From Amphirosellinia nigrospora (lineage: Eukaryota; Ascomycota; Sordariomycetes; Xylariales; Xylariaceae): 64,000 nt of DNA. The notes under the pieces are model-generated. The model had not been told where the DNA came from. It did no database searches and was given only the letters and a program-made list of their open reading frames with translations. This document shows, piece by piece, positions 11,583 through 23,926 of the stretch. The DNA is taken from positions 1,170,001 to 1,234,000 of the forward strand of contig SCHM01000001.1 of assembly GCA_004123355.1 (NCBI GenBank), read 5' to 3'. Each line of letters opens with the position of its first letter. Position 1 is the stretch's first letter. A program made the translations under genes and the position numbers.

Positions 11583-12364
11583 ATGGCTAGCCAAGAGAGT
11601 GCTGGTAAGTTGGCAATGTCTACATACAATTGCTTCAATACCCCCTCATGCATTTCCCACAAAGATCGTAGCCACTTCAAAGCTCGCCTTCAACAGCTGA
11701 AATGCCCTTCCCTTACCCAAGCGCTTCTTATGGATATCTATAAACTGACAGGTGAACAATAGCATTCCCCATGGCCGACCCGGCCTTGGCCCAGGAAATC
11801 CTCGATCTCATCCAGCAAGCCTCGTGAGCAATAACCCAATCGAGGGACATAACACAGCACAGGGCTAACCAAAAGCACAGCCATTACCGTCAAATAAAGA
11901 AGGGGGCGAACGAAGCCACGAAATCGCTCTCTCGTGGTATGTTTTATCATGCCAGACCGCGTCGATACCCCCAACGACTCGATGTGCTGATTGTCATGCG
12001 AATAGGTGTTGCCGAGATTTGCATCTTGGCCGGCGATTGCAGCCCTCTCAGTATCTTACTCCATATTCCTCTATTGTGCGAGGACAAGAACGTGCCGTAC
12101 GACCGCTCCCCTCGCCTACCGATATGCTAGGATCCAATGCTAAGAGATGCATAGATATGTTTACGTTCCGTCCAAGGTGGCGCTTGGTCGCGCATGCAAT
12201 GTTAGCCGATCAGTCATTGCGTGAGTCTACCCCCAGCTTCTATCTCTCCTATATCGAAAATCCATTAACCATGTTCCAGCGTTTCCATCACCACGAACGA
12301 AGCCAGTGAACTCCAGAATCAGATTCGCGCTCTGAAGGACAAGGTCGAACGCCTCATGATCTAA
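11583..12364 (+). CDS. SNU13: SNU13/NHP2L1, L7Ae-type snoRNP and U4 snRNP protein
   Basis: Six exons join in frame into 126 residues, the family's usual size: 11583-11604, 11763-11823, 11881-11936, 12006-12096, 12155-12220 and 12280-12364. The protein begins [18 protein letters not shown]. Its L7Ae core includes [14 protein letters not shown], the kink-turn RNA-binding loop, then [22 protein letters not shown]. It binds the kink-turn of U4 snRNA and box C/D snoRNAs in the nucleus and nucleolus, seeding U4/U6.U5 tri-snRNP and methylation snoRNP assembly. The usual ACGVS reads ACNVS here. Five introns in a 381-nt coding sequence is intron-dense for a fungus. The exon 4/5 junction (donor GTACGA, acceptor CATAG) was chosen because it restores PYVYVPS. 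Confidence 0.93.
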
Positions 12365-13228
12365 TATACCTGGGTGGGGCTCGGGGCGCTCCAGGATGCG
12401 CCGTCGAGAAAACCTCGTGGGAATCCGTGGGAATAGTCATAATTGACATAGTATTCACGCTGCTACGCTACGTTTTCAAGCCACCTGTACATACGGGTGC
12501 GATCATGGCGAAACTCACAATACACTTTCAATAAAAAAATGAGCACGGGCTCTGTCCATTGGGATAGCTTACTTCGTACTTCCGAAGTTAATATCCAAAT
12601 CTCGCTGTATAGGTTGTCTTGAAAATATTGTGTGGGGACCCATGCCATGCCGTACTTGTCCATTGCACTACACGTGAAACATAGGTCCGAAAAAGCCTTC
12701 TGCTCCGTCAATAAAATAAATTAAAAAAAATCAGGCACGCTGATGATTGGGTTGGAGATTATGCGCGAGCGCATGCAGCTTGTGAGGGTCTTCACTGCCG
12801 ACCCCAGGCACGATTGTGAGACAATGCGGGAGGGACCCTAAGCAGCATGACGACGTCAGCAGAGGACCCAGCTTCCATGAGACCCCCACCATTGAGGTCC
12901 TGTAGGTACCTACCTAGCTTTGAAGCATCCCACTAATCCCATTAAATATGTCTCTTCGACATCATCATCATCATCATCATCGAGCACCCGGCCAAGCTAT
13001 ATCCAGAAACCGGTGGATTTAACTCGTTCAATTTAATTGTAAAGTGCAGTCGTCCGCCATTTGGTTTCGTGGATTCAGATTGTTTTCTTGTTAAAAAGAA
13101 TAGTAGAATGTTCATATAACATCTGCCTCATCTCTCTGCCATGGTCAACTACCCCACCAACACCTCCATGCCAGGAATATAAGTACTTATCTACCACTAC
13201 TACTACCACCTACTTCGCCTTGATTATA
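12365..13228. other. intergenic with an ATC microsatellite
   Basis: No gene is supported. An (ATC)7 run lies at 12961-12981. A TAGGTACCTACCTAG-type motif lies near 12903-12918, a motif seen in many gaps of this window. The last 100 bases are the CT/ACC-rich leader of the Sac-domain gene. Confidence 0.5.
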
Positions 13229-16200
13229 ATGCCAGGTCTGGCTCGAAAGCTTTTGATCTGCGCCGCCGTCGACGGCCTGATAATCCAGCCCCTGGCCACC
13301 AAGGGACAGGCGCGGATCCCAAACGCTGTCAAGGTGAATTATGGCGATGCGTCTTTGACCTCTATACCACGAGACCAAGGGGCAAGCCAGGACTCGACAC
13401 CTCCCAACCCGGCCTTTGAAGCTTTTGGCATTATAGGTGTGTGCGCGCCCTCGTGGTTCGCAAGCTGGGGACCATGAACTTGGAATTGTAGCAATGAATG
13501 CCATCGGGAAGTTCTAGTCACTGACAGTCGCTACTTTTCACGCGCTCTAGGACTATTCACGGTAGCTCGGCTGAGCTATCTCATTTCTATCACCGGCCGA
13601 CAGCAAGTTGCACAGATCCGCGGTCACCCTGTCTATGTCGTCACCGACGTTGCGCTCACGCCGTGTACAAGCCAGACCGAGGCCGCCACGGCGATAGGCC
13701 ACACGGTCCTTAAACTACGTCCCACTTCGGCCGAGAAGACCAATGAAGAGGCCTCTGATACCGCGAGCGAAACCGATACACCGCTTGCTGCCGGTGCCGA
13801 TGACCTCGACGATCCCGGCGCACAAAGCGACCATGAGCTGTCACAATCTAGGGAGCTGGGAGAGCGGAGCGGCATTGCTCAGGACGTATTTAAGAAAAGC
13901 AATACCTATGGTCGCTTTGCCCAGAAGTGGTTCGGTAATAGGGGATGGATGGCAAACCGTCAACAAAGCCTGGGCTTGAGTGGTGTTGGCGCGGCAACCG
14001 CAGTCGAACGTGAAGATGAAGAGGCGGATCAAAATAAGAAAGAGAACGACGACGATAAAGAGCTGAGTAGAACAGTGGTAAAAGAGAACGTGGATACACC
14101 GCCCGGCCCGACGACTGGCGAGAGCCTTACTCCCAAGCTGTTGCGCATGGCACATATCTGGTTCGGCACCTCGAAAAGCTTCTTCTTCTCATACGACGAG
14201 GATATCACGAGGAGTATTCCCAGCCAAACCGCAAAGCCATCAAATATACCACTACATAGGGTTGCGGATCCTATATTCTTTTGGAACCACAGCTTGCTGA
14301 AACCTTTCATGGCGATAGGTGAGGAGTCGCTCTTATTGCCTATAATGCAGGGTTTTGTTGGCCAGCGAACATTTGTTGTTGATCAACACCCACCTCAAGT
14401 CGATTCCCAGCTAGACTCTCTAGAAATGAATGATATGGCGGGGTCTCCAATGGCGTCGCCACCACAAGAACGAGCATCCGTCGACCTTCGTACATCTGAA
14501 AAGAAATACGTAATCACCGTCGTCTCTCGGAGATCAGTTAAGCGGTCAGGTTTGCGCTATCTACGTCGGGGAATTGATGACGAAGGCTGTACAGCCAATT
14601 CTGTTGAGACAGAACAGATACTGTCAACCCCTTCTTGGGATCCCTCCTCTAAAATCTACTCCTTCGTACAAGTGAGGGGAAGCATACCCCTTTTCTTTAC
14701 CCAGTCCCCTTATTCTTTAAAACCCATACCGGTACTAAAGCATTCTCCGGAAGCCAATTTCCGCGCTTTCTCGAAACATTTCAACCAAATGGGAGAAAAG
14801 TACGGCTCTATACAACTTGTGAATCTTGTCGAACGTCACGGTGTTGAAGCCATTATTGGTAGCGAGTACGAGAAGAACGCTGAAAAATATAACCAGGAAA
14901 GGCCGAAGGGGACTGAAACTTTAGCCTTTGAATGGTTTGATTTCCATTCCGCTTGCCGTGGTATGAAATTCGAAAACGTGAGCCAGCTTCTGGATACCTT
15001 GGGAGACAAGATCGACAAAAATGGGAGCACCGTGCTATTGAAGGGCGAGGTGGAGCACAAGCAAAATGGAGTATTGCGGACGAATTGTATGGATTGCTTG
15101 GATCGAACGAATGTTTGCCAGAGTTCATTTGGCAAATTTATGCTCGACTTACAGCTCAAGGAGGAAGGATTTGACATGTCCGCTCAGCTCGACCAAGAGA
15201 ATTCATGGTTTAACACCCTTTGGCTGACAATGGCGATGCTATTTCTAAACAATGTAAGTGGTCGTCTCTTCAGAAATTCGAGACCGTTAAAGTGGGTAAA
15301 CGTCTCATAAAGTGTACTGCTGCTAATTAACTATATACGTAGATGCATCAACAGCTGCGATGAAAGGCGATTATACTAGGACTAGAAAGAGAGACTACCG
15401 AGGTATGGTCAACGACCTGGGCCTCTCCCTCACACGATTCTACAATGGGTAAGAAATTCGATCATGTCTTACAACGACTTCTCATAAATTACTGACAACA
15501 CAACTAGGATGGTGAACGACCATTTCAGTCAGGCGGCGATTGACTTTTTCTTGGGCAACGTGACCTCTCTTGTATTCGACGAATTCGAAGCGAACATGAT
15601 GACGAAAGACCCGGAGTGTCAATGTCAAAGATGCGAGAACTTGCCATTGAAACATCGCATAAGATCGCCATCGAGAACGACAAAGAGGACTTCATCGGCG
15701 GCTGGACCATCCTAAGCCCGCATGCATCGGACACCGTCAAAACCTCTTCATTCGAAGAGGTGGTCCTCCTACTCACGGATGTGGCGCTGTATCTGTGTAG
15801 GTTCGACTGGAACCTGGACAAGGTGTCCTCGTTCGAGCGCGTCGATCTCGCGCACGTTACCGGTATTACGGTCGGCACTTATATCACATCCACCATATCC
15901 CCTGCGCAAGCGGACGAGAAGAAGAATATTGGGATTGTGATTACATACGAACCTGGCAAGACGGACGTTAAGCGCATGAACACGCGCTCGCTGTCTTCCA
16001 TACCTGGGGAGGGAACGAAAAGTAATTCTGGTGGGGGAATCCTGAGCTCCATTACGGGGAATAAATCTACGGAGGAAAAGAACGTTGAGAAGAAAGTGGC
16101 CCTTAAAGGTCTCTATAGTCACACAGCTATTTCCGAAGCCCAGGGTGTCAGACGCCTCACCGAGGTCGAGCAGGTTAATGTCATTGCTACGGAGATTGAG

Positions 16201-16371
16201 CGCCTCGTACTGGCTGGAAGGCCGCCGCCGCCGGATATTGGGAATGGAGATGCGAAGAGGCAGAATGGGCTGATTCGTCGGGAGGATATTATTTCGTTAG
16301 AAGAGGCGAGGAAGAGCACTGGCTTCCTTGATCAGTTAGGGCATACTATTAAGAAATTGGTCTGGGCTTAA
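13229..16371 (+). CDS. SacI + hSac2 domain phosphoinositide phosphatase (INPP5F/Sac2-like)
   Basis: Exons: 13229-13436, 13551-15253, 15343-15448 and 15508-16371, about 960 residues. The SacI catalytic domain ends with the CX5R(T/S) loop RTNCMDCLDRTNV (nt about 15077-15115), whose first Cys is the nucleophile. The segment STAAMKGDYTRTRKRDYRG follows, then an hSac2-type C-terminal domain (GGWTILSPH to IERLVLAGRPPPP). Sac phosphatases remove phosphates from phosphoinositides, mostly on endomembranes; substrate preference (4- or 5-phosphate) is not decided by sequence. Two frame problems occur. Exon 3 fits only if one base is added at the acceptor (15342). At 15611-15615 the frame must jump by one base to reach the hSac2 domain; both fit a G run short by one. 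Upstream of 15.3 kb it is clean. The 5' exon start is the in-frame ATG nearest the conserved sequence; one 56 codons upstream is possible. Confidence 0.88.
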
Positions 16372-16569
16372 AGATGTGGTGAGGGTATTCTTGGATGGGG
16401 TGCGTGCTGGGTGGTAGATAAATAGTGATACCTATATATATAATAAGTAGGGAGATGGTATGTTTTTCTAAGATCAAAAGTGATAGAGAAGTATGCTAGT
16501 ACTTGGTATTTCGGTAAGACTACCTACTAATGAGGGGTATATATGTGCTTGCCCGATACATTCATTCGG

Positions 16570-17947
16570 TCAAGCAGCAAATGCACGGTACAAATGCATC
16601 TGATACCGCATATTCTCCAGCGCGATCGGGTAGCGTAGGCCCTCAGCGACGCGGAACCACACGGAGTCGTGGGACTCGACTTCTCCCACCTGATTCCGCC
16701 CTTCTCTGTCTCCTCTACCCCGAACCATCATCACGTAGCTTTGGTTGTTGACCTTCTTCTCCTTCTGGCGCACTATCCGCAGCGGGTGTCTTTCTTCTCG
16801 AGGGCGGAGGGATGAGCGTGTGTTCGAGCAGCCATTGCATCGGATACCGCTTTTTCACCTCCCGGTCGCCCCCCACCGCGGCCTCGGAGTAGCTCCCGGC
16901 GAATCGACGACGAGGAGCAGCGAGCCTGGGGTCAGGGCGGTGCTGGGCGAGGATAGTTGGCGCAGGAAGGTCGTCGTAGGCTTTATCCCGCCTGCGGTGT
17001 AGAGCTCGTTGAGGGTGAATAGGAGGGTTATCAAGATCGGCCCGTTGCTATCATTACTAGTACCTCGAATGAGACCCGCGAGCTCGGGCCCTGGTAAGGA
17101 GAGGATGTCTCTCTGGATGAATCTGCTGTGGAATTGGGCGGGGAGGAGACGAGAGCGGTGTTGTTGGCGGCTTTCGTCGCCGCGCTTGCGTACCGCGATA
17201 TTGGTGGGATGCTTGTTAGTGCTGTGTGCAGGCGCGAGGTTACGCTGCCCCACGGCCCGATGTCGAGGAGGGCGATGTCGACTTGGATGGGTGGTTTGGG
17301 GGTTGGTGGGATATGTAGTCTGCGAAGGCCACGATCTCGGCTGCCGCGCCGCCGATCGCGAGGATTTTGAGGGGTTGGGGGCTGCTTTCTTTGGCGTCGG
17401 CCTCCCCCTGCTCGGCATCTCGGACGTCCTCCTCGACGGCACTTTCATCTTGACTATCACGAGTCCTGCCGTGCTCATCTCCCTCCTCCTCGCCCTTCCC
17501 CCTTCCCCTGGCTTGCTTCTCTAGGTCATCATCGCGTGACTGATCCACACAACCAGACGGCCTATCACCCACGAGGCCCTGCAAATGCACATCAAGCCCG
17601 CGCAGGACCCGCGCGTAGCACAGCGCCCGCGTGGGTGACCAGCGCGCGGCGTACACGTCCAGCGCCGCCTCGCGCGCGAACGCGCCCTCGAAGTCGCGGT
17701 TGAAGAGCGCGCCCTTGACCTCCTGCAGCCGGGCCGCGAAGTCGTCTGCCCCCAGCACGTCGCGGAACGTGGTGCGGAAGATGTCGAGGAGGGTCTGTTG
17801 GCGTTTCAGCTCCTCTTCTGAGTCGCGGTCTTCCGCTGTCGTTGTTGTTGTTGTTGTTTGTTGTTGGGCTGGCTTTTGGGGCTTTGAGGTGGTGGTGGAT
17901 TTGCTTGCTCCTCCTTTGGAGGGCTTGGCTGGTTTCTTGCCGGCCAT
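16570..17947 (-). CDS. BMT6: 25S rRNA uridine-N3 methyltransferase, BMT6 type (Methyltransf_34)
   Basis: The protein starts MAGKKPAKPSKG with a Lys/Thr/Gln-rich nucleolar-type tail. It continues with RWSPTRALCYARVL, the SAM-binding motif LKILAIGGAAAEIVAFADYI, then ALLDIGPWGSV, ITLLFTLNELYTAGG, LLLVVDSPG and finally SHDSVWFRVAEGLRYPI and LENMRYQMHLYRAF. That order matches fungal Bmt6, which makes m3U2843 in 25S rRNA in yeast. The frame is broken at about 17289, 17140 and 16895. Each break is restored by one extra C or G (minus-strand sense) in an existing run. A fourth shift lies between about 16690 and 16780, where an intron cannot be excluded. Its 3' end converges on the Sac-domain gene, 199 bp away. 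Identity good; exact C-terminal linker unsure. Confidence 0.82.
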
Positions 17948-20123
17948 TAGCTGTTTGCCGGATATATACGGCGTATAAAGTCCATGCGATTTAAGCGGTT
18001 CTGCTCTATTTCAATTTGTTTTTTGAGGCGCTGGCTGAGCTCTTATGTGACTTAAGAGTTTTCTGGGTTGGAGATGTTTTTTTTAGTGAATCTGAAAATC
18101 CACAACGCTGTTTCACTGTCTAACAACAATGCGACGCCTCACTCATAACCCTTCTGAACAGCGATTAAGTTCCTGAGGAAAAAATTGTATTTATTATCAT
18201 ATACTTGTACAGCTATGTTTGTTAAAGATAATAATCGGGTTTAAGATCGTACACGCCTGACCGGGCATGCTCGCTCCTATTATCTCAAAACAAAAACCAA
18301 TATAATTAATGCATGTCGAATTAGACCATATCATCGAGACATTTTGATAGGCTTCTAGTTTTATAATGGACAAAATTCATGATACTCATTTTCCCCTCTA
18401 CCAATATGAGTTGGTTCTGAGATGAAAGATGCTTATTGATGGAGGACTCTTGGACTTTCATATCTAGTTCCACGCCCCGAAAACAGCGGTTAGTCTTGCT
18501 TAATTCTTAATCTTCAAGGACAATCAGATTGCGATTCAAAACGTCGAGCAGACCCGAGGCCGTCAATCCCGGCGCCGCAACTGACCTGACCCTCTTGGAG
18601 TTGCGCAGATATCGCCTGTCGCGAAATTCGGCCTTAAGATATGGGATGTGTGGTACAAAGACATCATTCGTGCGGCTGCCGTCACTTACCGGCTTTCACG
18701 CCTACGGTTTGGCTTGGAATAAGTGGTGATCCTTCGCCTTTAATTTTTGGACCCTACTGTATGTTACTGGCCTAGGATGATGGCAAATCAGCAGCCGATT
18801 TGTCCGTGGTAGTGATATCGTGAGTATCGAGTTGCTTGGCGTGACCCTCCGTTACTCAGCGACACCGGACGGCTAGTCTGGGACGGTATGTAAGTAAATC
18901 TCTTTCGACCATTTGTTATCAGAGGATTTTAGGCTAAATAAAAATGTAGAAGGCAGATAAGAGATAAAAGAACCCTTCGTCTCAAACCTAAGTATATACA
19001 GCACCGACTTGTAGGTAGCTTGTTAAGTAGTTTTCCACCTAATCCAACTTTTCTAGCACGTGGGTATGGCATAGGACCTAAGTTAGTTTAGTAGAGTCGG
19101 TCATTGATGTTAAAAATTGCGGTTATATCTCTCAAGCGATTGCTTAAGTACCCCGCTGTCTGGTTGCCACGTCCGGCCTTCCGGTCATGTTCCACCGGTG
19201 AAAAAAAAAACGAATAATAAAAAAGATAATTTATCTAGTACATCTTTGGTATGGACTGTATGTAATGTCGCTGTAATAAAACCTAGTCGCCGCCAACTCA
19301 GTCAACCAGCTATGAACACCGCCATATATACGTCACTAATTCATAACGTCTACGGTGCCTACATAACCTCAGCAGACAGTAACCAAGCTGTGTAGGTCTC
19401 CGAGGCTCGGGATACCTTACCGAGCTAGACTGGATAGGCATTTATACTTGTATCTACCTCATCACATTGGCCGTTTTCACAGGTAAGCGCAGGAGGGTGC
19501 TTAGGTAAGACCATCTGGGCAACGTTTCTGAACCCTGCCTCTCAAAAACCTGCCGTTTCATGAGTAGGCCGCGTATAGACTTACTACAGATTCAACACAG
19601 GGCCATTGCTATCGCAAAAGCCCTCTGTGACATGACAAATATTTCCCTTCTTTCTGTAAACATCGTATAGCGTCAATGAATAATGATAAATATACCCAAT
19701 CAAAGAACCAGTGAAATGTACCATCTTTCCCAAGCCTTTAGGTAGATATAATCTCATTGTGGGTTCACTACCTGGTAGATAGATACCCTGACTGCAGTTG
19801 TTGAGGTGGGGGAGCTGCTTGTCGCCTTGTGGTAGGTTCGTTGAGAACTACAGCATAGCAGGCCGCCTGGACTAGAAACAACCCCACCTGACGATCTCAC
19901 TAATCGCGTCGGAGTAGAGGAGGTTAGAGCGCTTCCATGCCGCATCCCGCCTCCCACTACCCATCGTCTATCGCCCATCGCCCATTACCCATTACGCAAA
20001 ATAACTTTTCTCCCCTCCACCTACCTATCTCTCCCTTATAATTCTTCCTCCTCCCCGACAAAGCACTTTTTCTTCCCTCTTACTCCAGATATAGAAAAAA
20101 GGCCATTGGATTAAATTGCAACC
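17948..20123. other. long intergenic gap between BMT6 and transketolase
   Basis: The gap is 2.2 kb and contains both divergent promoters. Open frames inside (for example near 18529 and 19117) show no domain or coding character. The last 250 bases before transketolase are CT-rich, as in strongly expressed fungal genes, and contain repeated tcgcccattacccatt-like stretches near 19970-19995. No RNA gene is recognised. Confidence 0.45.
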
Positions 20124-22568
20124 ATGGGGTACACAGACACAGATTGGCTCGCCATTAACACCATCCGCATCCTTGCGGTAAGAACCCCGCCCCCGCTTTG
20201 CTCTGTTCATTGCTGCTCTTGCTGCCCCACCATCACGAAGTCGTCACCGACATGATTTTCCCGCAAATGCCTCTCCATGGAAAAAAGAGAGCAACAAATG
20301 AGTTCCGACTGACATGACTTCGACTGACAGGCTGATGCTACCGCCAATGCCAACTCGGGCCACCCCGGTGCGCCTATGTAAGCCAATACTCGATGACGCC
20401 CCCTTAGACAGACAGAATAGCTTACATAGCTCCAGGGCATGGCACCTATTGCCCACGTCCTTTTCAACAAATTTATGAAGTTTAACCCCAAGAACCCCGA
20501 CTGGGTTAACCGCGATCGATTTGTCCTCTCGTAAGCTGCCGCCGCTTGGTTGGATACCTGGCCATGGCCATCGCCGTAGCTAACCATGGCATAGAAACGG
20601 TCACGGCTGCATGCTTCTGTATGCCGTCCTCCACCTCTTCGGCTACGGCATCTCCCTAGACGACATCAAGAAGTTCCGAGTATGAGTCTTCAATATTTCT
20701 GCCTGGTCATCCTGAGCCCTCCGTAACTAACCAAAGACCACAGACAGTTGACAGCATAACTGCTGGTCACCCTGAGTCCCACGATACCCCAGGTGTCGAG
20801 GTCACCACCGGCCCCTTGGCCAAGGTATCTCGAATGCTGTCGGTCTTGCCATAGCCGAGGCCCAGACCGCCGCCAACTTCAACAAAGATGGCTTCAAGAT
20901 CATCGATAACTACACATATGCCTTCTTGGGTGATGGTTGCTTGATGGAAGGTGTTTCTTCCGAGGCTTGCTCCCTGGCTGGCCACTTGCAACTCGGTAAC
21001 CTCATCGCTATCTGGGATGACAACCACATTACCATCGATGGCGACACCAACGTTGCCTTCACAGAGGACGTCGTGAAGCGATACGAAGCCTACGGCTGGC
21101 AGGTACTCCACGTCGACGACGGCGACAACGACCTCGAGGGCATGGAGAAGGCTATCCGGGAAGCTCAGTCCACCAAGGACAAGCCCACGCTAATCAAGCT
21201 AAAGACCACCATCGGTTTCGGCTCACTGAACCAGGGCACTCACAGCGTGCACGGTTCGGCTCTTAAGGCTGACGATATTAAGCAGCTGAAGAAGAAATTT
21301 GGCTTCAACCCCGAGGAGAACTTCGCCGTTCCCCAGGAGGTTTACGACCTATACCACAAGCACTCTGCCGACGGTGCCGCCGCCGAGCAGGAGTGGAGCA
21401 AGCTGTTTGCCAGCTACGGCAGCAAGTACAAGGCCGAGGCTGAGGATCTGACCCGCCGTGTCAAGAGAGACCTTCCTGAGGATGGGAGAAGCATCTCCCT
21501 GTCTACACTCCCAAGGACCCCGCGATCGCTTCAAGAAAGCTGTCGGAGACTGTTCTCTCCAAGATTGAGGGTGTCCTTCCCGAGCTCATTGGTGGATCCG
21601 CTGATTTGACTGGCTCCAACTTGACCCGGTGGAAGGATGCAAATGACTTCCAGCCTCCCTCAACTGGACTTGGAACCTATGCTGGCCGCTACATCCGCTA
21701 CGGTGTACGTGAGCACGCTATGGGTGCCATCATGAACGGTATCGCTGCCTACGGTACCCTTCTGCCCTTGTGGTACTTTCTTGAACTTCGTCTCTTACGC
21801 TGCTGGTGCCGTTCGTCTATCTGCCTTGTCCCAGGAGCGTCTTATCTGGGTCGCTACCCACGACTCCATTGGTCTTGGTGAGGATGGACCTACTCACCAG
21901 CCTATCGAGACCCTAGCCCACTTCCGTGCGCTGCCCAACTGCATGGTCTGGCGCCCTGTGATGGTAACGAGACCTCGGCTGCATACTACGTCGCCTTGAC
22001 CTCCAAGCACACACCTAGCATCATTGCTCTCTCACGGCAGAACCTTCCTCAATTGGAGGGCTCGACGATCGAGAAGTCTATTAAGGGTGGCTACGTGCTA
22101 CACGAGGTGGAGGGTGCCCAGATCACCCTCGTCTCGACTGGCTCCGAAATCTGTATTTGCATTGATGCCGCCAAGTACCTGGCTGAGAACCACAACATCA
22201 AGGCCCGTGTTGTCTCCATTCCTTGCTTCGAGGTCTTTGACACACAATCCAAGGAGTACAGACTCAGTGTTCTTCCTGATGGCATCCCACTGTCCGTTGA
22301 GGTCATGAGCACAATGGGTTGGGAGCGGTATACACACGAGCAATTCGGTCTTAACCGATTTGGTGCCTCTGGTGCCTACAAAGACGTCTACAAGGCAAGT
22401 TGTATTCTTCCTCTTTTCTTCCGAGAACTATTTACTGACAATTTTGAACAGAAGTTCGAATTTACTCCCGAGGGTGTCTCGAAGCGTGCCGTAGCCACCA
22501 TCGATTTCTGGAAGGACGTGCCCAACATCCGCTCACCCATCAACCGTGCATTCCAGCAGCTCATCTAA
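20124..22568 (+). CDS. TKL1: transketolase
   Basis: A thiamine-diphosphate enzyme of the non-oxidative pentose phosphate pathway, moving two-carbon units between sugar phosphates in the cytosol. Exons start at 20124, 20331, 20436, 20595 and about 20744; the last intron is 22396-22451. Visible family segments: [25 protein letters not shown], the ThDP/metal motif [13 protein letters not shown] with [17 protein letters not shown] with the catalytic Glu, and [15 protein letters not shown]. The C-terminal end is [16 protein letters not shown]. Total is near the usual 685 residues. Five frame jumps occur, at about 20436, 20818, 21480, 21768 and 21958. Each is fixed by one or two bases in short G or T runs. 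Breakage of an essential single-copy type enzyme at five homopolymers argues for consensus error. The last intron uses a GC donor. Confidence 0.93.
22396..22451 (+). other. GC-AG intron in transketolase
   Basis: The exon ends in TACAAG and the intron begins GCAAGT, the known context for minor GC donors. It ends at GAACAG. Splicing here joins VYK to KFEFTPEG exactly as the family requires; a nearby GT would insert unmatched residues. Confidence 0.75.
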
Positions 22569-23131
22569 ACGCGAAGTCGTGGCGATACCAACCGTGATAC
22601 ATTTCTTATGAGGCCTGCTGATATACCGCACATAGTACGTGCACGGATTTTATAGACTGGAGTCAAAATAAAAATGAAATTTCAAAGTCACGAGTAGCGA
22701 GAATCCACAAGTGCATGCATGATAAAATGGGGTATTGTAAGCCGGTTTGCCATGCCTATAATGCTAATCGGCCCTTGAATGATTACACTCGGCTTCTCTG
22801 CGTATTCCACCACCTTCAACAATAACCTCAAACTAGGCCTTGCAAGTGCTACCTTTGCGGAGTTGAAGGCGCTTATGAGGGACATGTGAAGCCGAGTTGT
22901 CAGATTCGACTCCCTCAGTCGTGGCACCATGACGAAACAACATTGTGTTGAATATCGATAACTCAAGTTTACCATAGAAGCCCACTTCCAAAGGATATCA
23001 AAACATGTTCGGTAAGTGGGATCCTGGCTTGACTGCTGTTGGAGGTGAACAGGTTGGGTATCTTCCTTCCCTTCTCCCGTCTCTCGCCCATCTTTATATC
23101 TATAGTTCGGCGCGAGGTTTCTTATGCTTGA
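22569..23131. other. intergenic between convergent genes
   Basis: 3' flanks of transketolase and the minus-strand unknown gene. No coding or RNA feature recognised. Confidence 0.5.
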
Positions 23132-23926
23132 CTAGACGTGCTTTCTGCTAGACACTATTCTTGAAGATTCCAATCCAGGAATCAGAATGTCTACGCCGTC
23201 CCGCTCAGTCCGCGACGGCATCCACCTGCCGTTCATCCGCCCTCCCGCGGGCCCGGGCGCCGGGCTCGGACTCCGATCCGGCTGCCCCTCGGTCCAGTGA
23301 CCCTGTATCTCACGGCCCACGCGCTCGAGCCTCGCGGCGGCTCGGCGCGCCTCCCGCGTGTCGTCCGCGCTCGCGGCCACTACGATGCCGAAGAGCATCG
23401 GGGGCGCGTCGGGGTTGTCCTCCTCGTCTTCCTCGTCGTCGGGGTCGTCTAGGTAATAGGCCCGGTCGCGCGACTCGTCCGTGCCCGCGCCGCCGCGCAG
23501 ATTTGCGGCCGTGTCGGGATTCGTGGGCCGTGTCGTGGTGGGTTGGGGCGTCGCCGTGTTATTCCGGTTCACGACGGCCAGCGCCAGCGCGCCTTGGTGT
23601 GGTGAGGGGAGTGTCGAGGCCTTCCTCCTCCTCCTCCCCGTCCTCTTCCCCCGCCGTTTGTGGGAGGGGTCGTGGATCGCGAGCGAGCTGCGATTGGGCT
23701 GAGGAATGTCTGGAGCAGAACCGGACCCTCGCCGTGCTCGACCATTATGCGCTGCGCGGGACCGAGACCCAGCCGTTGCGCCGACTCGTATGCCGCTTGC
23801 GCGGTCTGGGTTAGGGTTGTCAGGTGGTCTAGGTGCTGGTCTGAGCGCGCTGAGGTTATCAGGGGTTCAGACCGCGGTCCGTGAGGTGCAGGGAGAGATT
23901 CGGGTATTGCGAGGGAGGTTGGCCAT
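23132..23926 (-). CDS. conserved fungal protein of unknown function
   Basis: The minus-strand reading has coding character in two overlapping frames. The upstream part holds QTAQAAYESAQRLGLGPAQR, then IMVEHGEGPVLLQTFLSP. The downstream part begins near NRNNTATPQ and holds an acidic DDPDDEEDEEDNPD stretch, PPMLFGIVVAAS and REARRAAARLERVGREIQ. They join if the frame shifts by one base near 23570. The start may be the ATG at 23926 (MANLPRNTRIS, requiring another shift near 23870) or the longer frame opening at 24018. The two short hydrophobic strands around a central insertion, with a C-terminal helix, could be a small Roadblock/longin-like fold, but that is speculation. I do not recognise the family. 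Very GC-rich compared with neighbours. Confidence 0.5.

Noticed and set aside
12463-12711. 82-residue minus-strand frame downstream of SNU13
   Set aside because: No domain, no conserved feel, lies in the 3' flank; chance frame.
16855-17478. 207-residue minus-strand frame as a separate protein
   Set aside because: Its first half is a shadow of BMT6; only the part from RDILSLPGPE on is real BMT6 sequence reached by a frame jump.
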